Shown here piece after piece: positions 8,322-16,395 of a stretch of DNA of 36,955 bases (within the stretch, counting starts at the first letter, position 1; every line of letters begins with the position of its first letter). This DNA comes from Bacillota bacterium (GTDB lineage Bacteria; Bacillota; Clostridia; Christensenellales; Aristaeellaceae), in the NCBI GenBank assembly GCA_023415145.1, contig JAEZLW010000197.1:1-36955 (forward strand), given 5' to 3'. Both the position numbers and the translations under genes were made by a program. Below the pieces are notes generated by a model, which was not told the DNA's origin, did no database searches, and worked only from the letters and a program-made list of their open reading frames with translations.

Positions 8322-9239
8322 TTACCTCAGTTTGATGCGGGGATCTACCAGTTTGTACATGATATCCACCAGCAGGTTCATGGTTATGATCAAGGCGGCC
8401 AGGAACACGGTTGTACCCATGATCAACGGATAGTCCCTGTTAATAATGGAACTGATGAAGAAATTGCCCAGTCCTGGAATTGTGAATATCTTTTCCACCA
8501 CGAAGCTGCCCGTCATGGTGTAGGCAAGCAGTGGACCAATATATGTGACCACCGGCAGGATGGCGTTGCGCAAGGCATGCTTGAACAAGGAAACAAATTT
8601 CGACAATCCCTTGGCTCTGGCCGTCCGCATGTAATCCTGCCCCAGAACCTCCAGCATGCTGGAACGCATGAGACGGGAAATGTATGCTATGGGATGAAAG
8701 GATAAGGCAAGCACCGGCATGATATAATGCAGCGGTGACGTCAGCCCGTATGTGGGCAGCCATCCCAAACCTACGCTGAAAGCCATCATAAGCAGCACAG
8801 AAATCACAAAGGTTGGCACGGCAATGCCGCAAGTCGAGATCACTATAATCACACTATCGATCCATTTGCCGCGGTTCAATGCAGCGATGCTGCCCAGAGG
8901 TATCCCAATGAGCAACGACATCAGCACTGCCAGGCCGCCTACCCTGGAAGATACGGAAAATCCTTCGGCTATGATTTCATTCACCGTGCGGCCCCGCTGT
9001 TTGATGGAAAGGCCAAAGTCCCCCTGAATCAAGTTTTTGATATAGTTGATGTATTGTATATGCCTGGGCTGATCCAGACCATATTTTGCATTCAAAGCAT
9101 CTATCGTTGACTGAGACTTGGCTTTCTCAGCCAAAAAAGGCCCACCCGGAACCAGAAACATAAGGGTGAATGTCAGCGTGGTGACGATCCACAGTGTTAA
9201 AATTGATAACAACAAACGTTTCCCGATATACCTTCCCAT
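8322..9239 (-). CDS. oppB: Oligopeptide ABC transporter permease OppB
   Basis: This is the other half of the channel and first gene of the operon. The start is best placed at ATG 9239 (protein MGRYIGKRLLLSILTLWIV), because an AGGAG lies 11 bases upstream; the in-frame GTG at 9251 overlaps that ribosome site. The first helix is followed by the extracellular segment with YGLDQPRHIQYINYIKNLIQGDFGLSI, the standard OppB family pattern. DYMRTARAKGLSKFVSLFKHALRNAILP (EAA loop) and GNFFISSIINRDYPLIMG near the C-terminus also match. Length is ~305 residues as expected. Confidence 0.95.
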   Translation of the reverse strand: MGRYIGKRLLLSILTLWIVTTLTFTLMFLVPGGPFLAEKAKSQSTIDALNAKYGLDQPRHIQYINYIKNLIQGDFGLSIKQRGRTVNEIIAEGFSVSSRVGGLAVLMSLLIGIPLGSIAALNRGKWIDSVIIVISTCGIAVPTFVISVLLMMAFSVGLGWLPTYGLTSPLHYIMPVLALSFHPIAYISRLMRSSMLEVLGQDYMRTARAKGLSKFVSLFKHALRNAILPVVTYIGPLLAYTMTGSFVVEKIFTIPGLGNFFISSIINRDYPLIMGTTVFLAALIITMNLLVDIMYKLVDPRIKLR

Positions 9240-9298
9240 GTGTTGCGTCACTCCTGCAAGGGATTTTTTACTTACGGGACGAGAACCCGCATTACCGA

Positions 9299-9347
9299 TG
9301 TATAAACAAGTGTTTTATACAATACCCTTTTTTGTGTCCTTTGTCAA
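9299..9347 (-). promoter_or_regulatory. opp operon promoter with operator-like palindrome
   Basis: On the minus strand a consensus TTGACA (9347-9342) is followed after exactly 17 bases by TATTGT (9324-9319), about 80 bases before oppB. A perfect 8-bp inverted repeat, TGTATAAA and TTTATACA with a 7-base spacer (9299-9321), overlaps the -10 box and the expected start point. This is where a repressor would block transcription. No regulator for it is encoded in the operon itself. Confidence 0.75.
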
Positions 9348-9422
9348 TCGCTCTGACCATTTTCTTTTATTTTCTCAGTTCTTTCAAACCACTTGAACAA
9401 CTGTTTTGAAAGATTGCTTTTT

Positions 9423-10907
9423 TCATCCTGCACTATGCAGCGAAGCAGTGTGTTCCTGCACAGCCTGTTCCTCCGTTGTCTCAGGATGCATTTCTGCTTT
9501 ATCGGGTATCTCCTGCCTTCTGCTTGTTGTAAATAAATCATCCGTTTTGACGGCTGATGCAAATCCCTGTGTGCTGTCTGCATTGAAAAATACGGTCAGT
9601 GTTCGTAAAAGAAGCTTTACATCGAGCCATATGGAGTAATTTTCTATGTACATCAGGTCCATGATCAGCTTATCCTTGGCGCTGGTATTGTAGCGCCCCT
9701 CAATCTGCGCATACCCCGTCAAGCCCGCCTTCATTTTCTGCCGGTAAGCAAAAGCTGGAAACTCCTTGCTGTATTGGGCAACGTTCTCAAGCATTTCCGG
9801 CCTGGGGCCCACAACGCTCATGTCGCCTTTAAGGATATTGAAAAATTGTGGTACCTCATCCAGCCTGAGCTTTCGCAATACAGCTCCAACACGGGTAATC
9901 CTCGCGTCATTTTGCTGCACGGAAACCTGCGGCTCGTTGCCTGCCTTGCCAATTCTCATGGTACGGAATTTGATGATTTCAAACACATTCCCGCCAATTG
10001 TTTTTCTCTTTTGTAAAAAGAAGACAGGCTTGCCATCCTCCATCAGGATCGCTGCAGCCGCAAGCAGCATGAATGGGCTGAACAGTATCAGTGCAATGGA
10101 TGAAATAAGCATATCCATAAAACGCTTCACAAGCTGCTCATGCGGCTCAAGCCCACCACGCCCCATCGCAACAAATGGACAGTCATCCAAAATCACCTGA
10201 CGTCCGTTTGCCGCCATGACATCATACAAATCAGCGGTGGTGTATACGTTCTTCTGATGCTCATAGCAATACTCCAGGAGCTTGCTCCGCTGCTGGGCAG
10301 GTATTTCGGCAAAAAAAACGGTGTCGCTTCGCAAAATACACTTCTTCACGTCCCTGGCTTCATAGTTAACCATATCACTGACGGTATACTGCAGCTTGTA
10401 GCGGTCAATTTTCGCTGCCACATGATCAGCCGCCTCCCTGGAACCGGCGATGATACAGCAGTTCTCAGGCGGATGCACGGCAAAATATAAGTGGTTGCCC
10501 ATCCTTGTATAAAGAATGATTACAATTATCTGCAAAGCCAAGGCGCAAAGCAGCAAAATAAAATCAATGCCGAACAAAGTAAGCATACCGTATTTGTCGT
10601 CGTTGGCATTCATAATCTGCAACTGTAGATACGTTACAGCATCTGTAATGACGACTGCCATAATCAGGGAGGAGATCACCGGCTTGCTTTTTCGCTTTCC
10701 GATGTCATACCCGCCATATACGGATATCATTACCGTTATCAGTACGGTGAATGTCAAAACCGTAACGCCGGAAGTGCGGTTCAACACCCATAGCTGCCAG
10801 TTGTTCAGTCCCATAATCCCGAAAAAAGCGGCATATATCAGGGCATATAGTGAGAACCGGAGAGGAAGAAACCGCCACCGCTTTTTTCCATTTTTCTGCC
10901 GATTCAT
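9423..10907 (-). CDS. Polyprenyl-phosphate sugar phosphotransferase (WbaP/CpsE type)
   Basis: This is a membrane enzyme that would transfer a sugar-1-phosphate from a nucleotide sugar to undecaprenyl phosphate, starting synthesis of an exopolysaccharide or glycan repeat unit. The 494 residues hold several N-terminal membrane helices (to about residue 130), a CoA-binding-like cytosolic domain (ENCCIIAGSREAADHVAAKI), and a further hydrophobic helix (MDMLISSIALILFSPFMLLA, ~residue 268). The Bac_transf (PF02397) catalytic domain follows, with PVFFLQKRKTIGGNVF, EIIKFRTM, RKLRLDEVPQFFNILKGDMS, VVGPRPEM and MKAGLTGYAQIEGRYN. The 40-residue Glu/Thr-rich C-terminal tail is not part of the domain. The ATG follows GAGGGAG by seven bases. 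No glycosyltransferases or flippase adjoin it, so it stands apart from a usual capsule cluster. Confidence 0.9.
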   Translation of the reverse strand: MNRQKNGKKRWRFLPLRFSLYALIYAAFFGIMGLNNWQLWVLNRTSGVTVLTFTVLITVMISVYGGYDIGKRKSKPVISSLIMAVVITDAVTYLQLQIMNANDDKYGMLTLFGIDFILLLCALALQIIVIILYTRMGNHLYFAVHPPENCCIIAGSREAADHVAAKIDRYKLQYTVSDMVNYEARDVKKCILRSDTVFFAEIPAQQRSKLLEYCYEHQKNVYTTADLYDVMAANGRQVILDDCPFVAMGRGGLEPHEQLVKRFMDMLISSIALILFSPFMLLAAAAILMEDGKPVFFLQKRKTIGGNVFEIIKFRTMRIGKAGNEPQVSVQQNDARITRVGAVLRKLRLDEVPQFFNILKGDMSVVGPRPEMLENVAQYSKEFPAFAYRQKMKAGLTGYAQIEGRYNTSAKDKLIMDLMYIENYSIWLDVKLLLRTLTVFFNADSTQGFASAVKTDDLFTTSRRQEIPDKAEMHPETTEEQAVQEHTASLHSAG

Positions 10908-10978
10908 TGCTTGACTCCCTCACCCAATGTTTGTTTTTTGCAAAAACATGGCCTCACAGATTGATAAACTTCAAAATG

Positions 10979-11007
10979 ATTATACATTTCTACAATGTAT
11001 TTGTCAA
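10979..11007 (-). promoter_or_regulatory. Perfect-consensus promoter of the sugar transferase with palindromic spacer
   Basis: On the minus strand TTGACA (11007-11002), 17 bases, TATAAT (10984-10979): both boxes and spacing match the sigma-A consensus exactly. The spacer contains a 7-bp inverted repeat ATACATT/AATGTAT with a 5-base centre (10982-11000), which overlaps the -10 box. A related ATTTC/GAAAT repeat lies just upstream around 11023-11035. A promoter this strong probably needs a repressor, and the palindrome is the natural site. The 5' leader is about 65 bases. Confidence 0.75.
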
Positions 11008-11076
11008 AGGCGGTGAGTACATTTCCAAGAAATACATGGAAAATTTTTTAGCCATGCATGTTGCCAAGATTGGGTC

Positions 11077-11134
11077 TTGACGCGAGAGAAGATTTGGAAT
11101 ACAATGCAAAAACCGGAGTTCTTTAACCGGTTAA
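11077..11134 (+). promoter_or_regulatory. Promoter and palindromic operator of the marR-ABC exporter operon
   Basis: TTGACG (11077-11082), 17 bases, TACAAT (11100-11105) forms a strong sigma-A promoter. A perfect 12-bp palindrome TTAACCGGTTAA (11123-11134) begins about 12 bases after the likely start point, ahead of the marR ribosome site. Position and symmetry suit an autoregulatory MarR operator; that it binds this MarR is inference. Confidence 0.65.
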
Positions 11135-11155
11135 CGAATAGAAAGGCATCGGAAC

Positions 11156-11626
11156 ATGCACGAGAAAATTCACCTGTCCATGAAGTATCACAGGCTGCAC
11201 CATTTATTTTTTCAATGCATTTCAAAAGCATTGGGCAACCCATTTGTTCATCCAGGGCAGGCAGGTCTGCTTTCATGTCTGCTGGACAAAGGCTCCGTCA
11301 GTCAGGGTGAGTTGTGCCGCACACTGAAGGTAAGTGCCGCCGCGGTAGCTGTTTCCCTGCGCCGCTTGGAACAGCAGGGCATGATCACAAGGCATCAAAA
11401 CCCTGGAGATCTTCGGGAAAAGCTGCTCAGTTTGACGCCGCTTGGCATACAAACTGCCAATGACATCCGCAGCGCCGTCAGCAAGGTGCAGGGGCACGCG
11501 ATTCAAGGCTTTTCGCCGGAAGAAATGGAACACATGCTGGGCTATCTATCCCGAATCATCGATAATCTAAATACATATCTGGAAACTGAACATCCCGAGC
11601 ATCCACGGACCAGGCAAGGAGAGTGA
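11156..11626 (+). CDS. MarR-family transcriptional regulator
   Basis: This is a 156-residue winged-helix regulator. LLDKGSVSQGELCRTLKVSAAAVAVSLRRLEQQGMITR (about residues 42-79) is the helix-turn-helix, followed by the wing NPGDLREKLLSLTPLG, which is the conserved MarR D-x-R pattern. The N- and C-terminal helices would form the dimer interface. The ATG at 11156 has only a modest ribosome site (GAAAGG); ATG 11180 is an alternative. It is the first gene of an operon with two ABC exporter subunits, starting eight bases before the GTG of the first. The usual logic is repression of the exporter, relieved by a drug or metabolite. The ligand is unknown. Confidence 0.92.
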   Translation: MHEKIHLSMKYHRLHHLFFQCISKALGNPFVHPGQAGLLSCLLDKGSVSQGELCRTLKVSAAAVAVSLRRLEQQGMITRHQNPGDLREKLLSLTPLGIQTANDIRSAVSKVQGHAIQGFSPEEMEHMLGYLSRIIDNLNTYLETEHPEHPRTRQGE

Positions 11627-11633
11627 ACTAGCA

Positions 11634-13850
11634 GTGACACGAATGCTCAAATACTTAAAGAAATCCTGGCCGGCCCTGTTGCTGGTCATTGCCATGCTTG
11701 CTGTGCAGGCCATGTGCGAACTGGCGCTGCCAGGTTACACCGCCCGCATCGTAAATGTGGGCATACAGCAGCAGGGAATTGAAAACCCAGCTCCCTTGGT
11801 CCTGCGTGCCACGGAGATGGAAGCGCTGTCATACTACATGTTAAGCACAGATTACAATGACAAAGTGCTGCCAAATTACGAGCAACTGCATATCAAAGAA
11901 GGCACAAAATACCCATTGCAAGCTTCGGAAGTGTTGTATGAGCTGAAAAAGTCGGATGAGGAGACGCTCGCTGACCTGGACAGCATCTTTTCACGCGCTT
12001 TTATCATCCGCATGATTGCGGAGGGAAATATTCCGGAAACCCTGTCAAAAACAGGATTCGGCAACATGCCCGCCGACACCTTCAGGCTGCTGGCCAGCAT
12101 ACCTGATCTATCGGTTAAACTGCGCGACGCTGTATTAAGCATAGCAAGAGATCGGATGGCCGTTATCCCGGATATGGCGTTATTACAGGTTTCCATTGCC
12201 TTCTTGCAGGAAGAGTATCAGGCCATAGGCTTACATACAGCCTCGCTGCAATCAGGCTATATCCTGATAGCAGGCCTGAAAATGCTGGGTGTGGCATTGG
12301 CTGCCATGGCTGCCTCCGTCATTGTAGGCTTTTTGGGATCCCGCATATCCGCAACGCTTGGCCGAGACCTTCGCAGCCGCGTGTTTTCCAAGGTGGTATC
12401 CTTCTCTCAAAAGGAGATGGACAGCTTTTCCACGGCCTCGCTGATTACACGTTCCACCAACGACATCCAACAGGTTCAAACCGTGATGGTTTTTCTTTTG
12501 CGCATGGTCATCTTCGCGCCCATCATGGGCTTTGGCGGTGTATTCCAGGTATTGCGTACAAACGTGTCCATGACCTGGATCATCGCGCTGGCGGTAAGCC
12601 TTTTGCTTACGCTGGTGGCAACACTGTATTTTATCTCCATGCCCAAGTTCAAAAAACTTCAGCCATACATAGACCAGCTGAACCTTGTTTCAAGAGAAAT
12701 TCTTACAGGCCTGCCCGTTATCCGTGCTTTCGGCACACAGAAAAAAGAAGAGGATCGCTTTGATCAGGCCAATACGGTGCTGACCAAAACGCACCGCTTT
12801 GTGACCAGAATGATGTCCGGCATGATGCCTTTGATGATGCTGATCATGAACGGAATCTCACTGCTGATTTTGTGGGTAGGTGCCCGTCAAATCAGTGAAG
12901 GTGCCATGCAGGTGGGCGACATCATGGCCTTCATCCAATATGCCATGCAGATCATCATGTCTTTCCTGATGATTTCCTTCATGTCCATCATGCTCCCCCG
13001 CGCTTCCGTATCTGCCAAGCGCATCGACGAAGTTATCTCCAGTTCCTCCTCCATCCATGACCCCGATTCCCCTGCCGCTTTTGACGCAGTACAAAAGGGT
13101 GTCGTGCGGTTTGAAGATGTTTCATTCCGCTATCCCGATGCCAAGGAAGATATGCTCAGCCACATCAGTTTCACCGCCCAGCCGGGGCAGACAACCGCCA
13201 TCCTGGGCGGCACAGGATCGGGAAAATCCACACTGGTACAATTGATACCCCGTTTTTTTGATGTCACAGGCGGACGCATCACGGTGGATGGCCGGGATGT
13301 GCGGGAAGTATCCCAGCACGATTTGCGTGAGCGCATCGGCTATGTGCCGCAAAAGGGCGTACTGTTCACCGGCACAATCGCCTCCAACATCGCCTTCGGT
13401 ATGGAAAACGCACCCCGGGCCGATATTGAAAAGGCGGCAGCCATTGCACAGGCATCCGGGTTTATTGCAGAAAAGCCGGAAGGGTATCTGGATGCCATAT
13501 CACAGGGCGGCACCAACGTATCCGGCGGACAGAAGCAGCGCTTGGCCATCGCCAGGGCAATAATGAAAAGGCCGGAAATCTTCATATTTGACGATAGTTT
13601 CTCCGCTCTGGATTATAGAACGGATGTGGCGCTGCGCACCGCGCTCAAACAGGAAACATCAAACAGCACCGTGATCATCGTAGCCCAGCGTATCAACACC
13701 GTTCTTAACGCCGAGCAGATCATTGTGCTGGATGAAGGCAAGGTAGCCGGCATAGGCAACCATGCGGCACTGATGCAAAATTGTGAAGTTTACCGCCAAA
13801 TCGCCATGAGCCAGCTTTCAAAGGAGGAATTGGCACATGCAGAACAATAG
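11634..13850 (+). CDS. ABC exporter subunit with degenerate ATPase site and large TM1-TM2 insert
   Basis: This 738-residue fused permease-ATPase is one half of a heterodimeric exporter. After TM1 (about residues 12-30) comes a ~165-residue, mostly polar and helical insert (about 40-205) before TM2, predicted outside the cell. This accounts for the extra length over the usual ~580. The ATPase domain has Walker A GGTGSGKST (~524), signature VSGGQKQRLAIARAI (~628) and Walker B IFIFDDSFSALD (~650), where the catalytic Glu after the Walker B Asp is replaced by Asp. That replacement is typical of the degenerate-site partner in TM287/288 or BmrCD-like exporters. GTG at 11634 (AAGGAG 12 bases upstream) is the chosen start; ATG 11643 is possible. 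It overlaps the next gene by 14 bases. Substrate unknown; multidrug efflux is likely from the MarR context. Confidence 0.9.
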   Translation: MTRMLKYLKKSWPALLLVIAMLAVQAMCELALPGYTARIVNVGIQQQGIENPAPLVLRATEMEALSYYMLSTDYNDKVLPNYEQLHIKEGTKYPLQASEVLYELKKSDEETLADLDSIFSRAFIIRMIAEGNIPETLSKTGFGNMPADTFRLLASIPDLSVKLRDAVLSIARDRMAVIPDMALLQVSIAFLQEEYQAIGLHTASLQSGYILIAGLKMLGVALAAMAASVIVGFLGSRISATLGRDLRSRVFSKVVSFSQKEMDSFSTASLITRSTNDIQQVQTVMVFLLRMVIFAPIMGFGGVFQVLRTNVSMTWIIALAVSLLLTLVATLYFISMPKFKKLQPYIDQLNLVSREILTGLPVIRAFGTQKKEEDRFDQANTVLTKTHRFVTRMMSGMMPLMMLIMNGISLLILWVGARQISEGAMQVGDIMAFIQYAMQIIMSFLMISFMSIMLPRASVSAKRIDEVISSSSSIHDPDSPAAFDAVQKGVVRFEDVSFRYPDAKEDMLSHISFTAQPGQTTAILGGTGSGKSTLVQLIPRFFDVTGGRITVDGRDVREVSQHDLRERIGYVPQKGVLFTGTIASNIAFGMENAPRADIEKAAAIAQASGFIAEKPEGYLDAISQGGTNVSGGQKQRLAIARAIMKRPEIFIFDDSFSALDYRTDVALRTALKQETSNSTVIIVAQRINTVLNAEQIIVLDEGKVAGIGNHAALMQNCEVYRQIAMSQLSKEELAHAEQ

Positions 13851-15690
13851 AAACCGTCCCCGTGGCCCTATGGGAGGTCCGATGGGCCACGGCCCCATGA
13901 TGGGTGGAGAAAAGCCGAAGAACTTCAAGGGCACCATGAAAAAACTTTTGCGCCATCTGGCAGGCTTCCGGCTGGCCACATCCATTGTGATCTTCCTGGC
14001 TGTTGTAAGCGCCGCGCTGTCCATCATTGGCCCTCAACAATCGGGGCAAATCGTTGATGAAATTTTTACAGGCCTGGTCAGCGGTTTTCAAGGCGGTCCG
14101 GGAATCAATTTCAATGCTGTTTCCGGCCTCCTGCTGGGCTTGCTGCTTCTTTACGCGTTCAGCTCCGCCTTTGGCATCCTGCAGGGGTATGTGATGGCCG
14201 GCGTTTCCCAAAAGCTCAGCTACAATTTTCGAAAGCAGCTTTCCGAGAAAATCCACCGCCTTCCCATGAGCCATTTTGATGGTGTAACCCATGGCGAGGT
14301 ACTGTCCAGAATCACCAACGATGTGGATACCCTGACCCAAAGCCTGAACCAAAGCTTATCCCAGGTGATATCGTCCATCACCATCGCCATCGGCGTTTTG
14401 ATCATGATGCTTTCCATCTCATGGCAGATGACGCTGGCCTCCCTTCTGATCGTGCCGCTCTCCGCAGTGCTGATGCAGGCGGCTGTGAAAAAATCACAAA
14501 AGCACTTCGTCCGCCAGCAAAAGTACCTGGGTCATGTAAACGGCCAGGTGGAGGAAGTCTATTCAGGCCAACTGATCGTCAAGGCTTTTAATGGGGAGAA
14601 GCGGGCATTGGAGGCGTTTGAAGAAAACAACAAGGAGTTGTACGAATCCGCCTGGAAATCGCAATTCCTGTCGGGGCTGATGATGCCTATCATGATCTTC
14701 ATCGGCAACCTGGGATATGTTATGGTGGCTATTCTGGGCGGCTCTCTGGCCATCCGGGGCATTATCACCGTCGGCAACATCCAGGCCTTCATCCAGTATG
14801 TACGTATGTTCAACCAGCCCCTGTCCCAAATCGCCCAGGTGACCACCATGCTCCAGTCCACCGCTGCCGCGGCGGAGCGTGTGTTTGAGTTTCTGGAACT
14901 GCCTGAGGAGGATCAAACCGTTCCCAATCCCACACCGATTGCGAATCTGTCAGGCCAGGTGACCTTTGACCATGTTCAGTTCGGCTATGTGCCGGAGAAG
15001 ACCATCATTCATGACTTCAGCGCCAGTGTAAAGCCCGGGCAAAAAGTGGCCATCGTCGGCCCCACCGGTGCGGGCAAGACGACCATGGTCAAACTGCTGA
15101 TGCGGTTTTACGATGTGTCCGGCGGCCGGATTTTGATCGACGGGCATGACCTTCGCAGCTTCGACAGGCAGGAGGTGCGCAGCCTCTTTGGCATGGTGCT
15201 GCAGGATACATGGCTCTTTAACGGCAGTGTAATGGACAACATCCGTTATGGAAAGCTGGATGCCACCCCGGAGGAAGTAGAGGCCGCGGCCAAAGCCGCC
15301 CATGCCCATCACTTTATCCAGACACTGCCCGGTGGGTATGACATGATGATCAATGAGGAAGCCAACAACATCTCCCAAGGACAAAAGCAGCTTCTGACCA
15401 TTGCCAGGGCCATACTGGCTGATCCGCAAATCCTGATTCTGGATGAAGCCACCAGCTCCGTGGATACGCGCACGGAACTTCGCATCCAAAAGGCCATGGA
15501 TAACCTGATGCATGGCCGCACCAGCTTCGTTATCGCCCACCGTCTTTCCACCATCCGGGATGCAGACCTTATACTGGTTATGCGGGACGGAGACATCGTG
15601 GAGCAAGGCAAGCATGAGGAGCTGCTTGAGAGAAACGGCTTCTACGCGCAGCTTTACAATGCCCAGTTTCAGCATGCGATGTCCGCCTGA
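13837..15690 (+). CDS. ABC exporter subunit with canonical catalytic site
   Basis: This is the second half of the heterodimeric exporter, 617 residues. The N-terminus is a ~30-residue Gly/Met/Pro-rich cytosolic tail (RPRGPMGGPMGHGPMMGG), followed by the six-helix ABC_membrane domain and an ATPase domain. The latter has Walker A GPTGAGKTT (~407), a Q-loop in VLQDTWLFNGSVMDNIRYG, signature ISQGQKQLLTIARAI (~511), Walker B ILILDEATSSVDTRTE with intact Glu (~531), and switch His in VIAHRLSTI. The signature is SQGQ rather than SGGQ, a common variant in this subfamily. ATG 13837 is preceded by AAAGGAGG. The canonical Glu here complements the Asp variant in the partner, giving one active and one degenerate ATP site. 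Confidence 0.93.
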   Translation: MQNNRNRPRGPMGGPMGHGPMMGGEKPKNFKGTMKKLLRHLAGFRLATSIVIFLAVVSAALSIIGPQQSGQIVDEIFTGLVSGFQGGPGINFNAVSGLLLGLLLLYAFSSAFGILQGYVMAGVSQKLSYNFRKQLSEKIHRLPMSHFDGVTHGEVLSRITNDVDTLTQSLNQSLSQVISSITIAIGVLIMMLSISWQMTLASLLIVPLSAVLMQAAVKKSQKHFVRQQKYLGHVNGQVEEVYSGQLIVKAFNGEKRALEAFEENNKELYESAWKSQFLSGLMMPIMIFIGNLGYVMVAILGGSLAIRGIITVGNIQAFIQYVRMFNQPLSQIAQVTTMLQSTAAAAERVFEFLELPEEDQTVPNPTPIANLSGQVTFDHVQFGYVPEKTIIHDFSASVKPGQKVAIVGPTGAGKTTMVKLLMRFYDVSGGRILIDGHDLRSFDRQEVRSLFGMVLQDTWLFNGSVMDNIRYGKLDATPEEVEAAAKAAHAHHFIQTLPGGYDMMINEEANNISQGQKQLLTIARAILADPQILILDEATSSVDTRTELRIQKAMDNLMHGRTSFVIAHRLSTIRDADLILVMRDGDIVEQGKHEELLERNGFYAQLYNAQFQHAMSA

Positions 15691-15710
15691 AATGTCACAA
15701 ACAGTTCGGA

Positions 15711-15742
15711 AGAAGGCTCCGCTTTTGCGGGCCTTCTTTTTG
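15711..15742 (+). terminator. Intrinsic terminator after the ABC exporter operon
   Basis: The stem AGAAGGC...GCCTTCT with an inner CCGC/GCGG and one bulged base, loop TTTT, is followed by a run of five T on the plus strand. It lies 20 bases after the stop of the second exporter gene and before a convergent gene. Confidence 0.8.
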
Positions 15743-15759
15743 TGCGGCCATTTTTTTTA

Positions 15760-16131
15760 TCAAGGCCGGCAGGCAAACATATAAGCTTCCTCCAACCAGC
15801 CTGACAGTTCTTCATCCAACTGCCCGGGTTCAGATAATACAACATGGCAGGTAAACCTGCCCGGCATTGTCTCAGCACGACCAAACAACCGTGAACTTTC
15901 CAGTGCCCAGGGCAGGTAAAAAGTAACCATAATAGACGCTTCCCCGAGCCTTTTCACTGGTGGATGCCATACGCATGCAAACACACGCCGTGAATAAAAA
16001 GAGATTTGTGTTTTGTGAACGGTTAATGTGACGCCCGTTTTTTCCAGAAGCTTTTCTTGAAGAGACAAATAGACATCCTTTGCCTTTTGTCTCGTTGCAA
16101 AAAACATAAGCTCCTCATTTGACAACTCCAT
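15760..16131 (-). CDS. DUF5655-like small protein
   Basis: This 123-residue predicted cytosolic protein starts at ATG 16131, where AGGAGG lies six bases upstream; the longer frame to 16275 has no ribosome site and unlike-protein content. The pattern VTLTVHKTQISFYSRRVFACVWHPP, followed by ASIMVTFYLPWAL and GRFTCHVVLSEPGQLDEELSGWLEEAYMFA, matches my memory of the DUF5655 family: a beta-strand core ending in a helix preceded by 'LDEEL..WL..AY'. Function is unknown; members are small stand-alone or fused domains. It is a monocistron between the ABC exporter and spoVA and divergent from spoVA. Family recall is not checked by search. Confidence 0.65.
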   Translation of the reverse strand: MELSNEELMFFATRQKAKDVYLSLQEKLLEKTGVTLTVHKTQISFYSRRVFACVWHPPVKRLGEASIMVTFYLPWALESSRLFGRAETMPGRFTCHVVLSEPGQLDEELSGWLEEAYMFACRP

Positions 16132-16168
16132 GCGAATCCTCCTGTCTTGAACAAAATCATCGCCAAGT

Positions 16169-16198
16169 ACATGAGCCAAAGAAACGTGGCGCATACTA
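16169..16198 (+). promoter_or_regulatory. Sigma-G/F-like forespore promoter candidate for spoVA
   Basis: CATACTA at 16192-16198 matches the forespore sigma -10 consensus, and ACATG at 16169-16173, 18 bases before, matches four of five -35 positions (GHATR). In B. subtilis spoVA is a sigma-G operon. The predicted start (~16205) leaves a ~190-base leader before spoVAC that contains the small ORF at 16257. Confidence 0.5.
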
Positions 16199-16256
16199 CA
16201 GCTTGTGGCCATATATCGGCATTTTTGAACGCTATGGAAAGCAGGTGAACGCCTGA

Positions 16257-16391
16257 ATGGAAAAGACAAGAACAACCCTCATTCCCTATACCCTGGAAAC
16301 CGTTCCCCGGGCCGGCGACCGGGAGATACGAATGCGGCCCATGTCCTTAACCGTCCATTCCCGTCCCAGGAATTCAGCATCAAAGGAGTAA
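16257..16391 (+). CDS. Possible 44-residue leader ORF upstream of spoVAC
   Basis: ATG 16257 opens a 44-codon frame that stops at TAA 16389-16391, inside the gap between the spoVAC ribosome site (AAAGGAG, 16382-16388) and its ATG at 16396. The product would be small and basic (starts MEKTRTTLIPYTLETVPR, rich in Arg, Pro and Thr, no membrane helix). Its own ribosome site is weak (CAGGTG, ~11 bases away). The arrangement would couple its translation to spoVAC. I do not recognise it; it may be a real spore protein, a regulatory leader peptide, or chance. Confidence 0.3.
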   Translation: MEKTRTTLIPYTLETVPRAGDREIRMRPMSLTVHSRPRNSASKE

Positions 16392-16395
16392 GTGC

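Noticed and set aside
9381..9412. CTTTCAAA/TTTGAAAG hairpin after the sugar transferase stop as a terminator
   Set aside because: AT-rich 8-bp stem with a 16-base loop and no T-run; could be chance.
16132..16275. Extension of the DUF5655-like gene to 16275
   Set aside because: The extra 48 codons have no ribosome site and overlap the spoVA promoter region, whereas ATG 16131 has a good AGGAGG.
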